Positions 1 to 8,608 of a stretch of 64,000 bases of DNA are shown here, piece after piece; the first letter of the stretch is position 1; every line of letters starts with the position of its first letter. The stretch spans positions 7,883,962-7,947,961 of the forward strand of contig NC_067208.1 of assembly GCF_026262505.1 (NCBI RefSeq), written 5' to 3'. The DNA comes from Trichomonas vaginalis G3 (taxonomy: Eukaryota; Parabasalia; Trichomonadida; Trichomonadidae). The notes under the pieces were generated by a model, which was not told where the DNA came from, ran no database searches, and was given only the letters and a program-made list of their open reading frames with translations. A program made the translations under genes and the position numbers.

Positions 1-46
1 TGGGCTAGAGGGCGCAACGCGCCTGGAAGCCCCACATGCCTTGCCT
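1..46. repeat. Outer end of a terminal inverted repeat from another Maverick
   Basis: These 46 bases align with the outermost part of the right terminal repeat at 26268-26313: both contain GGGCTAGA, then CCTGGAAGCCCC, and both end in CCT. The sequence is clearly related but not identical (CATGCCTTGCCT against CATACCTGACCT). It therefore looks like the right end of a second, related Maverick whose body lies left of the window. The GC-rich character stops abruptly at 46, where AT-rich host-like DNA begins. Confidence 0.75.
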
Positions 47-515
47 TTATTTGAAACAGAGGATCCGTAATTGATTCAGGATAAAATTTTGAATTATCAA
101 ATCATGGAAAAATGGAGTCGTGTGCTTGTCAATATAATGGGTACATCCAAGTGCATTATGCCATTCATTAATGCGATGGTTCCAACGTAAAAATCTAATG
201 AATGAGTCAATAACTTCACGCATTATCAATATTTTTTGCTGTATCGTCTGAAATAACTAGTCTGCATGTTGAATTACATGTATGACTGCTTGGATCAATG
301 GTTTCTTGGGTTATCTCGCATGTGGGAAAGTTGCCGTTTAAAATTAAAAATGATTTATCCAAGACTATAATTTCATTCTCTTTAAAGTGAACTTGATATC
401 CATCTATGTTTTCTTATAAAATTATATCCAACTGTTAAATAATAAATAAATTGAAATCAAATATTGAGATTAGCTGGTTCTATCTATACGTTACTCATAC
501 AGTAGCAATAAATAA
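47..515. other. Host spacer between two Mavericks, with a possible gene remnant
   Basis: This 469-bp AT-rich stretch separates two Maverick termini. No complete gene is visible. On the minus strand one frame is open for about 65 codons (413 down to a stop at 216). It reads like the inside of a cysteine-containing extracellular protein (FPTCEI, HTCNSTCRLVIS) but has no start codon. It may be a fragment of a host surface-protein gene. Bases 511-515 (AATAA) are the left copy of the target-site duplication. Confidence 0.45.
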
Positions 516-633
516 AGGTCAGGTATGAGGGGCTTCCAGGGGCTGCGCCCCTTCTAGCCCTAAGAATTTTGCCCAAGACCCAAGAGGAGGACCGAACCCC
601 AGCCGACCAGCCGGTGACAAAACCAAAACCGTT
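516..633 (+). repeat. Left terminal inverted repeat of the Maverick
   Basis: It is identical to the reverse complement of the right end for about the first 100 bases, then diverges slightly up to ACCAAAACCGTT. It is much richer in GC than the interior and contains the small palindrome AGGGGCTGCGCCCCT near its tip. Confidence 0.95.
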
Positions 634-656
634 GTTATTTACATCATATTAATGAT

Positions 657-737
657 GTCACTTTTAAAATGTCACTTTTGTGTCGCTTTTCACAAATTAT
701 ATATGTTTTCATGTTTTGTCACTTTTCTGTCACTTTT
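657..737 (+). repeat. Left subterminal GTCACTTTT repeats
   Basis: GTCACTTTT occurs at 657-665, 671-679, 718-726 and 729-737, with a one-base variant (GTCGCTTTT) at 682-690. These sit between the terminal repeat and the first gene. Such subterminal iterons often bind a transposase or replication protein; that role is inferred. Confidence 0.5.
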
Positions 738-768
738 CGGGTAAAAACATTTTTATTATTATATATAA

Positions 769-1595
769 ATGAATTTTACAAAACCACCGTTACCGTTCTT
801 TGGAAATAAGAGTAGATGTAAAGATATTATATTGAGAGAACTTAAGAAACTACCGAATGGTCTAACATTTGTAGATTTGTTCGGTGGAAGTTTCTATATA
901 TCCCATTTATGTCATACAATATTCCCAGACTCAAAGATTATATGCAATGACTTCGACAACTATATGAACCGTCTCAAACATATTCCAGACACAAACAATA
1001 TATTGAAAGAGTTAAAAGAAAAGATACCTATAGGTAAGATGGAACGTATACCATTAGATAAGAAAAATATTGTGAGAGAGGTTTTGAAAAAAGCAGAATA
1101 TATAGACTGGGATAGTATATCTGCTAGACTATTATATAGTGGTGCTATAAGAGTTCATGACATTGAAACACTTATGTCAAAATTTTATATCTTAACTATA
1201 CAAATGTTTTCAAAGAGGACATAGAAAAATATATTGAGGGTATAGAGTTTGTGAGATGTCATTGGACAGAGTTGTATGAAAAATATAAAGACAAGGAAAA
1301 TGTTTTCTTTATAGTGGACCCGCCGTTCTATAACACATGGGATTTTCAATACCAAGTAGACTGGACTTTGAGAGACTCTTTAGAAACTTTAGACGTTATA
1401 CATAACCATCCATGCTTTTACTTTACATCCGATAAAAGTGGTTTGGAAACCGTTATGAGATGGTTAGAGGACATACATGACTATGAGTTTAGATATGACA
1501 AGATAGAATATGAGAGAGGTCCTATAAACCGGAAAAAGTGTCACAATAAAGAAATTTTATTAGTAAGTAAATGTGGTTTGAAATCGGATTGTTAG
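769..1595 (+). pseudogene. D12-class DNA adenine methyltransferase, frameshifted
   Basis: The first part (769-1224) has the SAM-binding FxGxK-like motif FFGNKSR at residues 10-16, FVDLFGG at 34-40, and CNDFDNY about 20 residues later. The second part (from about 1195, frame of 1251-1595) carries the catalytic tetrad as DPPF and then FTSDKSG. This order is typical of Dam-like D12 N6-adenine methyltransferases, which methylate adenine in short DNA sites. The two halves are in different frames and overlap cleanly, so a single-base indel near 1195-1205 breaks the gene. It is the first gene inside the left end. It could protect element DNA or mark it epigenetically. The family call is firm; activity is doubtful given the frameshift. 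Confidence 0.82.
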
Positions 1596-1702
1596 TTTTA
1601 GGTTTTTTCCATTGTGTCATTTATTTATTTGACGTGGCAGAAAAGTACAGAGAATATGAAGATGAACCAATGCCTGCAAATGTTCAGTATATGTACTCGT
1701 AA
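1571..1702 (+). CDS. Small single-pass membrane protein (43 aa)
   Basis: The ORF begins inside the 3' end of the methyltransferase in another frame (ATG 1571) and runs to TAA 1700-1702. Residues 4-20 (EIGLLVLGFFHCVIYLF) form a hydrophobic helix, followed by a short acidic and tyrosine-rich tail. Small one-helix proteins are common in virus-like elements, but no family is recognisable. The overlap with the previous gene and the small size make the call moderate. Confidence 0.4.
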   Translation: MWFEIGLLVLGFFHCVIYLFDVAEKYREYEDEPMPANVQYMYS

Positions 1703-1726
1703 GAGATATTTTTTATCTAATATTAA

Positions 1727-2089
1727 ATGGACGCACAGAACTTAGCGAATGCACAGCAACCTGGACAACCAAACCCAGAGAATATTCCAAATGAAGTTAG
1801 AATACAAACTGCAATGGCAAACTATGGTCAAGTGCCAACAGATGTACAAATGCAAACTGCCATGTCAAATGACGCTGTGTTAGGTTTGCCACCATGGTAT
1901 GCAAATATGAGATGGAAAGAGTTTTATACAAACCCTGAAGTGGGATATAAACAACTTTATGCAGATGACGCGAACACAGGAGTTGACCCAGAATATGTTT
2001 TCTACCAGAGGAGAAACAGAATGTATGAGCTCCAGTTAAAGAATGCTATGGAACTCAACAGGAAACGTAAGAGACTAGGCGGACATTAG
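1727..2089 (+). CDS. Hypothetical Maverick protein (120 aa), Gln/Asn-rich start
   Basis: ATG 1727 is preceded by TTTTTTATCTAATATTAA, fitting the element's T-run promoter pattern. The N-terminal half is rich in Gln, Asn and Pro and contains two copies of a short motif (VRIQTAMAN and VQMQTAMSN) about 20 residues apart. The C-terminal half is aromatic, then ends basic (NRKRKRLGGH). I do not recognise a family. It lies in the left structural cluster 18 bp before an amphipathic protein, so a virion role is possible but inferred. Confidence 0.6.
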   Translation: MDAQNLANAQQPGQPNPENIPNEVRIQTAMANYGQVPTDVQMQTAMSNDAVLGLPPWYANMRWKEFYTNPEVGYKQLYADDANTGVDPEYVFYQRRNRMYELQLKNAMELNRKRKRLGGH

Positions 2090-2107
2090 ATTTTTACATA
2101 TAGTAAA

Positions 2108-2350
2108 ATGGGTTTCTTCAGTAGTATTGGAAACTTCTTTCGAAATGTTGGAAGAGGTATATGGAATGGAATAAAATCTGTCGGAAGAGGAGTATGGAAC
2201 GGTGTCAAAAATATTGGTAAAAGAGTAGGTCAGTTTGTTGGTATTATACCTAAAGACCCTGAACCAGAAGAGCAAGCTCCTGTTATACAACAGCCTGAAC
2301 CTGCACCACAGTCTAGTTGGCAACCAAATCCAACACCTCAACCGTATTAA
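2108..2350 (+). CDS. Amphipathic pVI-like small protein (80 aa)
   Basis: The protein starts MGFFSSIGNFFRNVGRG, an N-terminal glycine followed by an amphipathic, basic helix built from repeated G-(I/V)-WNG(I/V)K units (residues 17-35). It then has a Pro/Gln-rich tail from about residue 48. Similar starts occur at 6001, 55398 and 55879. In adenoviruses and Polintons, small capsid proteins with an amphipathic membrane-active N-terminus (protein VI type) lie near the capsid genes. The MG start could also be myristoylated. This assignment rests on composition and context only. ATG is preceded by ATTTTTACATATAGTAAA. Confidence 0.55.
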   Translation: MGFFSSIGNFFRNVGRGIWNGIKSVGRGVWNGVKNIGKRVGQFVGIIPKDPEPEEQAPVIQQPEPAPQSSWQPNPTPQPY

Positions 2351-2354
2351 AAAA

Positions 2355-3202
2355 TTATATTTTTATCGTTCGATAGTAGTTGTATATGAAACTAAGTTCT
2401 AAGTAAAACGCATGGTATAATGGAATTATTCTTTTTCTTCCATCTGTAGTAAACCATACTTGAAAGTCTGAAATACTTCCACTCGGCGGTTCATATAACT
2501 TTGTAGGTTTTTCGTAAAAGTCATTTGCCAAGCATAAGAAAGAGTTTTGAGCGCCAGAAAATGAAGCATGAACAATAATAGCATCTTGGTCGAAAATATT
2601 TTCATATGTTCCATTAGGGTTTTCGACTTCATAAAAGTCTGGGTGTACTGGATATGCTGCAGGCTGATTTAACATCCTCATAAATCTATACCATGCCAAG
2701 TTGTTATATTTTGTAGAAATATAAACGTTTTCTCCAAGGTCTTCTATTTTATTGATTTTAACAGTTGCATTTTTCCTGTCATAAATAATATCGAGATGGT
2801 ATTCTCCTTCGTCAATGTTATACTGGTTTGCATATTCGATATAGATATCGTTTATTTTTTCTTGAAAAGCTTGAAGAGTTGTTTCTAAGTTTACAAGCAA
2901 ACTAACTTGTAAAAGTTTTCCCTGTTCAAATTTCTCATACATACGTTTTTCTTTGTTATAGTATCGAACTTCAAAACCGACCGTAAATGGGAAACCATGT
3001 ATGGCTTCTGAAATGAACTTCATTCTACGAAAGCCAATAGCTTTTGTGACAGATGGGTCTCTTAACCATCTTAATGGGTAGTCAAAACGATAGCCTTCAT
3101 GCTTTATAGTATCTAAGTCAAACTTTTGACCGACATTAGTAAAAAGTTCATCTAATGGTTTAGTTGTAGCAACTCTAGAATTTTCTTTTCTATTGGAAGC
3201 AT
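2355..3202 (-). pseudogene. Paralog of the 7610-8470 protein, frameshifted near its start
   Basis: The frame open over 2355-3023 aligns with the 286-aa protein at 7610-8470 to its C-terminus. Both share AFRR/GFRR, (C/I)xxHASFS, then FQVWFTT and IPLYxxFYLELSFIYNY at the end. The similarity continues upstream in the same frame to about 3185. The matching start codon (ATG at 3202) is one base out of frame, because an A run near 3185 is one base short compared with the paralog. So this is one ~280-aa gene with a 5' frameshift. Function is unknown. The repeated beta-rich pattern and neighbouring fibre gene suggest a virion surface protein (inference). Confidence 0.65.
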
Positions 3203-3220
3203 ATTTTATCTATAATAAAA

Positions 3221-5027
3221 ATGTCAAATGAAACAGCGTCTATGAGAGAAATACAACACAACCGACAACTCATTATGCAAGCTCTAAATAAGAACACAAC
3301 AAACTTTTCAAACTATTCTAAGATATCTGAGTCATTGAAAGGGGGTGACTTAAAACTGACATTAAACCCTATAACAGATGAGTTTTCTGTTTCAAGACAA
3401 TAAGAACAATACTGTCTGTATAAATCCAACAAAAGGAACTTTAAACGAGAAACCTATAAATGAACTTCTTTTGAAAGCAGATGTTGACAACAAAGCTGAC
3501 AAAGAATATGTAGAGACGATGCAATAGCAAAAGAAGCAGAAAGAGCTAACAATGCTTATGCAACAAAAGAACATACTCATCCTGAACTAGCAGACAAAAC
3601 ATATGTTGACAATAAAATGTCAAGTGAAGTGACAAGAGCTGAAAACGAATATTCTAAAAAGACTCATATACATTAATATTAACCAAATACCAAGTCTTAA
3701 GGAAACATTAGAGACAAAAGCAGATAAGACTCATACACATTCTATATCTGATATTACAAACTTACAAGAAACCTTAAACAGGAAAAGTGACGTTGGACAT
3801 ACACATACCATTGCAAATATTACAAACTTACAAGAAACCTTAAACAGGAAAAGTGCCGTTGGACATACACATACCATTGCAAATATTACAAACTTACAAG
3901 AAACCTTAAACAGGAAAAGTGCCGTTGGACATACACATACATCTTCTGAAATAACAGACTTAAACGTTAGCCTTGAAAATAAAGCAGATAAAACATATGT
4001 CAATGAAATATACCAAAGTTTGCTAGGAACAAAAAATATTGAAACTATTGTTGGTGACTTTTCTTTCAATGAAGAAAACAAATATTTTAGATGGCAGTTT
4101 GTACATTCCTTAAAAAATGGTATACGGTATAAACTCATTCCGAAAAATAACAATGAAATGTATGTAAGCTATAAAAAGAACGATGGTACACAAGTTAAAG
4201 TTCCATTAGACAACAACTGCTACTTAAACTTATACGGAGACGAACAAAAGAAATATTTCCGAGTTTATGAAATGACAGATATGACATTGCCTGACCCAGC
4301 TCCAGCACCATATTATTATGACTATGGAGATGACGACAGAACACCACATGTAGATGAACAAAAACTAACATTATATTTAGATTATTATAGATATAAAAGA
4401 TATAATGCAATAGAAAAAACGAGAATAGTATATTATTATACAGATGACAGAAATAAATATTATAGTCAAGATTTTACCTACCCTGAAAACATAAGATTAT
4501 ATTATAAAAAATATTCTGACACAAACCAGAAGAAACCTGAAATAGTTACACTATATCTTAAGTTCAAAAGAGACAATCCTATAATATCTCATATGTTTGA
4601 TTTAATGAACCCAGTAGGTTCTATTTATACATCTATGGATGCAAGAGGTCCTCAAGTAATGTTTGGTGTTGGTGCATGGGAACAAATAGTCGACAGGTTT
4701 TTGTATTGTGCAAACTCTTCAAAGGAAACAGGTGGAAGTAAAACGATTTCAGGTGAAAATTTACCTGCGCACAGTCACTACATAGATTTAAGTACATCTC
4801 AAGCAGGTTGGCATAAGCATAGATATTGGGATTGGTCAGCAATGACAAAAGGTAAAGGATATGATGTTAAAGACAACGTTAAGTTTGCTATAAATTGTTA
4901 CTGGAGTAACACTGAGGGAGGAGGAAACCATACACATCGCGTTACAGGATATACGCAAACAACGGGACAAAGTAAAGAATACATGCCACCTTACATGACA
5001 GTTTACGCATGGTATAGAAATGCTTAG
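3221..5027 (+). pseudogene. Phage-like fibre with Gp10-type C-terminal domain, frameshifted
   Basis: One coding region of about 600 codons starts at ATG 3221 but is split over three frames, with indels near 3395, 3525 and 3675. The N-terminal part has a helical start. The middle repeats K-A-D-(K)-x-(Y/H)-V/T-H as in phage tail fibres, including about 2.7 copies of a 22-residue unit at 3731-3945. The C-terminal 145 residues (from about 4590) contain NPVGSIYTSM, FGVGAWEQIVDRFLYC, GGSKTI, HSH, HKH, NHTH and YMPPYMTVYAWYR. These are hallmarks of the T4 Gp10/short-tail-fibre C-terminal domain, whose HxH motifs bind metal and form trimers. Likely role is a trimeric attachment fibre. It overlaps the integrase gene tail to tail by 4 bp. 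An intact homolog is at 61429-62481. Confidence 0.8.
3731..3945 (+). repeat. 66-bp coding tandem repeat in the fibre shaft
   Basis: Roughly 2.7 copies of a 66-bp unit encode 22 residues each (ITNLQETLNRKS then GHTHTIAN). Copies 2 and 3 are almost identical at the DNA level, so the shaft has expanded recently by tandem duplication. The HTH triplets match the histidine-rich, trimeric coiled repeats of phage fibres. Confidence 0.8.
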
Positions 5028-5983
5028 TCGTCATTTTCAACTTCTTTAGCATATTCGTCAGGAGTTGTCTTATATTTGTTAGGAACTGTCTTTGAAAGTA
5101 TACCACCTTGAACTTTGACAAGTTTGAAACGAGGTCTGGCAATAGTAGTTTTATCTTCTGCTTGCAGTGTGTACATTTTGCCATGTTTGCCTAAAACTTC
5201 ATAATATTCTCTTGTATGCTTTCTTCTATTTTTACGAACACGAATGTGAGTACCTATCGGGTTCCCATTGTTGTCATAGTCAATAGTATTTTCATATGGG
5301 TCGCGTTTAGGTATTTCTATTTTTACTTTGTCACCTTTCTGAAGTTTGAAGCCCGGCATTCTTTCTTGTTTGTCTCTTTTGACTAAATTATTAAATATAT
5401 AGTCTTTCTCTAAGTCGGGGTTGTTTTTCATTTCTTCGGGGGAGTGGTTTCCCAAACCTTTTTGTTTACGGTTATTGTAAATATTTAAAACTTGTCTCAT
5501 CTTTGCCATGGAGAAGTGTCTATACTTGTCGTCATATGACATTTCATTTGCTTCACCACCTTGTGGTTGGTTTAAGTCTCTTAACATTTTTATACAACCG
5601 TCAATGACACCAAGAGCAGAATGGTTTTGGTCGACAATGAAATATTGGTTTACATTTTTTGAACGCAGATAGTTTTTTACATCATCTGATTTGAAAGAAC
5701 TTTCATAGTCAGATGTCAGTTTTGTTGGATGGTATTTATCAACGAATATTGTCAAAGCAGTTTTCACATCTAAAATATTTTTGGACTGTAATGGTATGGC
5801 TTCACAGTATCTTGTGTTTTGACCAACAAATATTAACCAGTATGGTGGTCCATCTTCTCTATACCTCGGAATGTTTTCCAAGATATCCATAAACCAAGCA
5901 TTTGGTGTTGAACTAAAGATTTTTACCATGAGTGCTTTCTTTGTCGCTTTAGAAACATAGGGGTCCTTGTTTGGATTCGTCAT
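5024..5983 (-). CDS. Maverick DDE integrase (retroviral type)
   Basis: This 319-aa protein has a retroviral-integrase core. Asp33 lies in WFMDILE, followed by WLIFVGQNTRYCEA, Asp92 in LTSDYESSF, and after exactly 35 residues an acidic residue (Asp128) in HSALGVIDGC. Glu is the textbook third residue; Asp is found here. The C-terminal half is basic, with an SH3/chromo-like strand pattern (QKGDKVKIEI, then YYEVLGKHGKMYTL). It catalyses insertion of the element ends. The start is ATG 5983, 17 bp from the divergent gene at 6001 with a shared T-rich promoter. The ORF is intact. Confidence 0.9.
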   Translation of the reverse strand: MTNPNKDPYVSKATKKALMVKIFSSTPNAWFMDILENIPRYREDGPPYWLIFVGQNTRYCEAIPLQSKNILDVKTALTIFVDKYHPTKLTSDYESSFKSDDVKNYLRSKNVNQYFIVDQNHSALGVIDGCIKMLRDLNQPQGGEANEMSYDDKYRHFSMAKMRQVLNIYNNRKQKGLGNHSPEEMKNNPDLEKDYIFNNLVKRDKQERMPGFKLQKGDKVKIEIPKRDPYENTIDYDNNGNPIGTHIRVRKNRRKHTREYYEVLGKHGKMYTLQAEDKTTIARPRFKLVKVQGGILSKTVPNKYKTTPDEYAKEVENDD

Positions 5984-6000
5984 TTTTTAACCCATAAGAA

Positions 6001-6402
6001 ATGGGTTTATTTGGCGCATTAGCAGGAGTTGCATCCAGATTTTTGCCCGCAGTGGGAACAATAGCTAGAGGTGCATTTGGAATTGGAAGGAAGATTTTGA
6101 GTACATTAGGTATACTTAAAGAGAAAGCACAACCTATTATACAAACTGTACAGAAAGGTTGGGATGTAGCACGAGATGCAACAAATCTTATTCCAAATCC
6201 TGAAACAAGAGGAAAAGTTCAAGGATGGATGGACAATGTAGGAAGACAAGCAGGAAACTATTATAACAAAGCAAATGACTACTATAACCAAGCAGGACAC
6301 TATATGGACCAAGGTGAAAGATTCTTTAACAGAGGATATAACCATGCACAACAATGGGTAAACAATAACCAACCTCAACCGCCTCAAACGTGGGGAATGT
6401 AA
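6001..6402 (+). CDS. Amphipathic pVI-like minor capsid candidate (133 aa)
   Basis: The protein begins MGLFGALAGVASRFLPAVG, a glycine-rich hydrophobic stretch, then a basic amphipathic region to about residue 45. It ends in a Tyr/Asn/Gln-rich tail with repeated NYYNKA, DYYNQA and HYMDQ units. A membrane-active N-terminus on a small late protein fits the protein VI class of adenovirus and Polinton minor capsid proteins; no catalytic motif is present. It is transcribed divergently from the integrase from a 17-bp spacer containing TTTTTTAACCCATAAGA. The function call is by analogy. Confidence 0.55.
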   Translation: MGLFGALAGVASRFLPAVGTIARGAFGIGRKILSTLGILKEKAQPIIQTVQKGWDVARDATNLIPNPETRGKVQGWMDNVGRQAGNYYNKANDYYNQAGHYMDQGERFFNRGYNHAQQWVNNNQPQPPQTWGM

Positions 6403-6421
6403 AGTTTTTTATTGAGATGAA

Positions 6422-6574
6422 ATGAACAATACAGCATTGAGACAAATGGGTTCAAGATGGATTTGTCGGCTTCCAGCAGTTACACCACGTGTTTGTCAAG
6501 TTCTTCCTATACCTCAGGAAGTTTTAGACCGACTTAAAAAACCTAAACAACCAGTTGAAAACAAACCAAACTAA
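6422..6574 (+). CDS. Hypothetical small basic protein (50 aa)
   Basis: ATG 6422 to TAA 6572-6574. The leader TTTTTTATTGAGATGAA before ATG is nearly identical to that of the next gene (TTTTTTACTGAGATGAA), which is the main support for real expression. The protein is basic, with two cysteines (WICRLP, RVCQVLP) and a Pro/Lys tail. No family is recognised. Confidence 0.5.
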   Translation: MNNTALRQMGSRWICRLPAVTPRVCQVLPIPQEVLDRLKKPKQPVENKPN

Positions 6575-6593
6575 AATTTTTTACTGAGATGAA

Positions 6594-7178
6594 ATGACCG
6601 AAGAAGTTGAAACGGTAGATTTGACACCACAAACAAAAAGTTCAGAACCATTGTCAAAACCCGTCAAAGAACTTACAGATGAAGAGAAAAATTCAATAAT
6701 AGAAAGTGCCAGGTCTGGAAATACAAACCCTAACTACAAAGTCACTTTTCATAAAAATGGAACGGCTAGTATCTCAAAAAAGAAACAGACTCTCACAAAT
6801 AAAATATTGAAGTCTGAAGGAGCTTTCGAGACAACAGATGGAAAAGTTTACTTCACTGACCAACAGTTCATTATAGAACATCTCATTGACTTAGAGTCGA
6901 AATATTCTAAACTTTACAACAAACACAAAAAGTTGAAAGGAAAACAAAAACAAATGGCATATGATATTTATGAAGATGTTGACGACACAACTGTTCCTGC
7001 AAGTGAAGTAAAGTCAGAGGAACCGAAAAGTGACGAAAAACCGATAGAAGAAGAAAAACCAAAAACTGAAGATAAACCAAAACCAAAGTTTAGTTTCCAA
7101 ACTAAACCAAGTCAACCTTCATTAGCTGGTATGGGTTGGCGTCAAAGACTTATGGCAGCAGGTGGTTATGTAAAGTAA
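6594..7178 (+). CDS. Hypothetical charged Maverick protein (194 aa)
   Basis: The N-terminus is acidic and serine-rich. A structured part spans about residues 45-125 (YKVTFHKNGTASIS, then VYFTDQQFIIEHLIDLESKY and a lysine-rich helix). A low-complexity Glu/Lys/Pro segment covers residues 135-170, and a conserved-looking end reads GMGWRQRLMAAGGYVK. The helix with the LIDLESKY heptads suggests oligomerisation. It shares its leader with 6422-6574, so the two are probably co-regulated. I do not recognise a family. Confidence 0.6.
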   Translation: MTEEVETVDLTPQTKSSEPLSKPVKELTDEEKNSIIESARSGNTNPNYKVTFHKNGTASISKKKQTLTNKILKSEGAFETTDGKVYFTDQQFIIEHLIDLESKYSKLYNKHKKLKGKQKQMAYDIYEDVDDTTVPASEVKSEEPKSDEKPIEEEKPKTEDKPKPKFSFQTKPSQPSLAGMGWRQRLMAAGGYVK

Positions 7179-7209
7179 AGAAAAAAAATATTTTTTTATT
7201 TTTATAAAA

Positions 7210-7455
7210 ATGCCCCCATATAGAATGGATAGAAAGTCTGCTAGAATAAAAGCAGAGTTACAAAGATATGGTTGGAGAGTTTCGAAGAAGTTTAAATATA
7301 GGAAGGGAAGACCCATAAAAGTCTATGACAAATTGTCTGGTCTTCGCTACGAAATGGATTTGGAAACAGCACGTGCCAATTATCCAAACAGACTAGAGAG
7401 GTTAGAAGAAGAACGTCTTATGAACATGCCTTTCGATGTGTTAAACATTGCATGA
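7210..7455 (+). CDS. Hypothetical basic protein (81 aa)
   Basis: A compact, strongly basic N-terminal half (RMDRKSARIKAELQRYGW, then KKFKYRKGRP) is followed by an acidic helical half ending in FDVLNIA. It could bind nucleic acid, but there is no recognised motif. ATG is preceded by ATTTTTATAAAA, the same leader as the helicase gene at 19286. It sits in the left late-type cluster. Confidence 0.55.
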   Translation: MPPYRMDRKSARIKAELQRYGWRVSKKFKYRKGRPIKVYDKLSGLRYEMDLETARANYPNRLERLEEERLMNMPFDVLNIA

Positions 7456-7504
7456 AATAAAAAATTTATTTTAAAAAAAGTGACATTTTTTTATTTTATT
7501 TGAA

Positions 7505-7609
7505 ATGTACGCTGAGTTTGTTGGAGAAGACCGTTGGGAAACTTGTTTGTTAGATGAGAAATATGAAATGGCATACCATTTTAAAACAATATATTTTTAC
7601 ATATATTAA
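7505..7609 (+). CDS. Possible micro-protein (34 aa) abutting the next gene
   Basis: This short ORF runs from ATG 7505 to TAA 7607-7609, and the next start codon follows at 7610 without a spacer. ATG has a T-run leader (TTTTTTTATTTTATTTGAA). The protein is aromatic and acidic, with no recognised family. The last codons double as the promoter-like T-run of the next gene, so it may be only a chance ORF. Confidence 0.3.
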   Translation: MYAEFVGEDRWETCLLDEKYEMAYHFKTIYFYIY

Positions 7610-8470
7610 ATGCTTCAGGTTGAAAAACAAAGAACAAAAGTAGCAGATACAAAACCGTTAGACTATATCTTTACAAATGCTGGTAGGACTATTTCAGATG
7701 AAGAAATTTCATCCCGAGCATACAGGTTTGACTATCCAATTCGTTGGCTTCAAAGTCCTTCAGATGCAAAGGCAATAGCATTTAGAAGAGTTTTGTTTTC
7801 AAATAGAACTAACGCATTTATGTTCGCAGTATATTTTCATGGGCAGTATAAAGGTTCTGATGGTCTAATAGACAAATTTGACGAAATGAGAATCTTTACA
7901 GTTCGTTCAGACGAAAGTCTTGAGAAAACTCTAAATGACTTTCAAACTCAAATGAACAAATATTATTGGGAATTTCAAGAAAAATACGACTCTTTACTAA
8001 ATGGAACATACTATCTGAAACTAGAATATGACAAGATGAACTCCACCGTTTCATTTCAAAAGATTGAAATTAACCCTCCAAGAGATACAGAGTTTTTATT
8101 TTGGAAAGTAGACAAACGTTCTTGGGCACAATTTCTTCGGTTACTAAACCAGAACGAACCATTACCACCAGATGGTCCATTTAAATTTATACTTCCACCA
8201 GCAGATTTGACAGTTTATAGAAACGTGTTTGACCCTCAAAATGTTATGTGTCATGCAAGTTTCAGTTCAAGCAACAATAGTTTTCTATGTATTGGTAAGG
8301 ACTTTTATGACTTTGCTTCTAAATTCTACGAACCACCTAGTAACAGTTTCTCTGACTTTCAAGTTTGGTTCACAACAAATGGTGTGCAACATATTATTCC
8401 ATTGTACTATGACTTTTATCTCGAATTGTCTTTCATATATAACTACGGAAAAGTGCTGAAAAAGTATTGA
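7610..8470 (+). CDS. Maverick virion-surface candidate, intact paralog of 2355-3202
   Basis: This 286-aa protein is beta-rich without membrane segments. It aligns over its whole length with the frameshifted gene at 2355-3202. Conserved blocks are TKPLD near residue 20, RFDYPIRWL, AFRR, (K)xxxFYEPP, and a C-terminal FQVWFTT...FYLELSFIYNY. A weaker echo of the last block (FRITDLFD then FQIEK) is seen in the element-2 protein at 60576-61286. No enzyme motif is present. Duplication plus position beside the fibre gene suggest a capsid or spike subunit; that is inference. The leader is ATTTTTACATATATTAA. It is the last gene before the KilA-N island. Confidence 0.65.
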   Translation: MLQVEKQRTKVADTKPLDYIFTNAGRTISDEEISSRAYRFDYPIRWLQSPSDAKAIAFRRVLFSNRTNAFMFAVYFHGQYKGSDGLIDKFDEMRIFTVRSDESLEKTLNDFQTQMNKYYWEFQEKYDSLLNGTYYLKLEYDKMNSTVSFQKIEINPPRDTEFLFWKVDKRSWAQFLRLLNQNEPLPPDGPFKFILPPADLTVYRNVFDPQNVMCHASFSSSNNSFLCIGKDFYDFASKFYEPPSNSFSDFQVWFTTNGVQHIIPLYYDFYLELSFIYNYGKVLKKY

Positions 8471-8590
8471 AAAATAATGTTTATGTTAGCATGTTAGATC
8501 TAACACGTTTTCTAACCACTTTTCTAACATCGTAGAAAACTCATGAAAACAATTTATTTTTGACACTTTCACAAAAAACATAAAAAAAGT
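8471..8590 (+). repeat. AGATCT spacer module 1, left edge of the KilA-N island
   Basis: The spacer begins AAAAATAATGTTTATG. Its palindromic core at 8496-8501 sits in TGTTAGATCTAACA, and it is followed by two TTTTCTAAC repeats. This is the first of 16 modules in this element, and it marks the sharp boundary between ordinary Maverick genes and the island. Confidence 0.8.
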
Positions 8591-8608
8591 GAAGTTAAAA
8601 TGAGATGT

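Noticed and set aside
3221-5027. Programmed ribosomal frameshifting as the explanation for the split fibre gene
   Set aside because: Three shifts at unrelated sequences without a repeated slippery site, and the homolog at 61429 is read in one frame. Indels are the simpler explanation.
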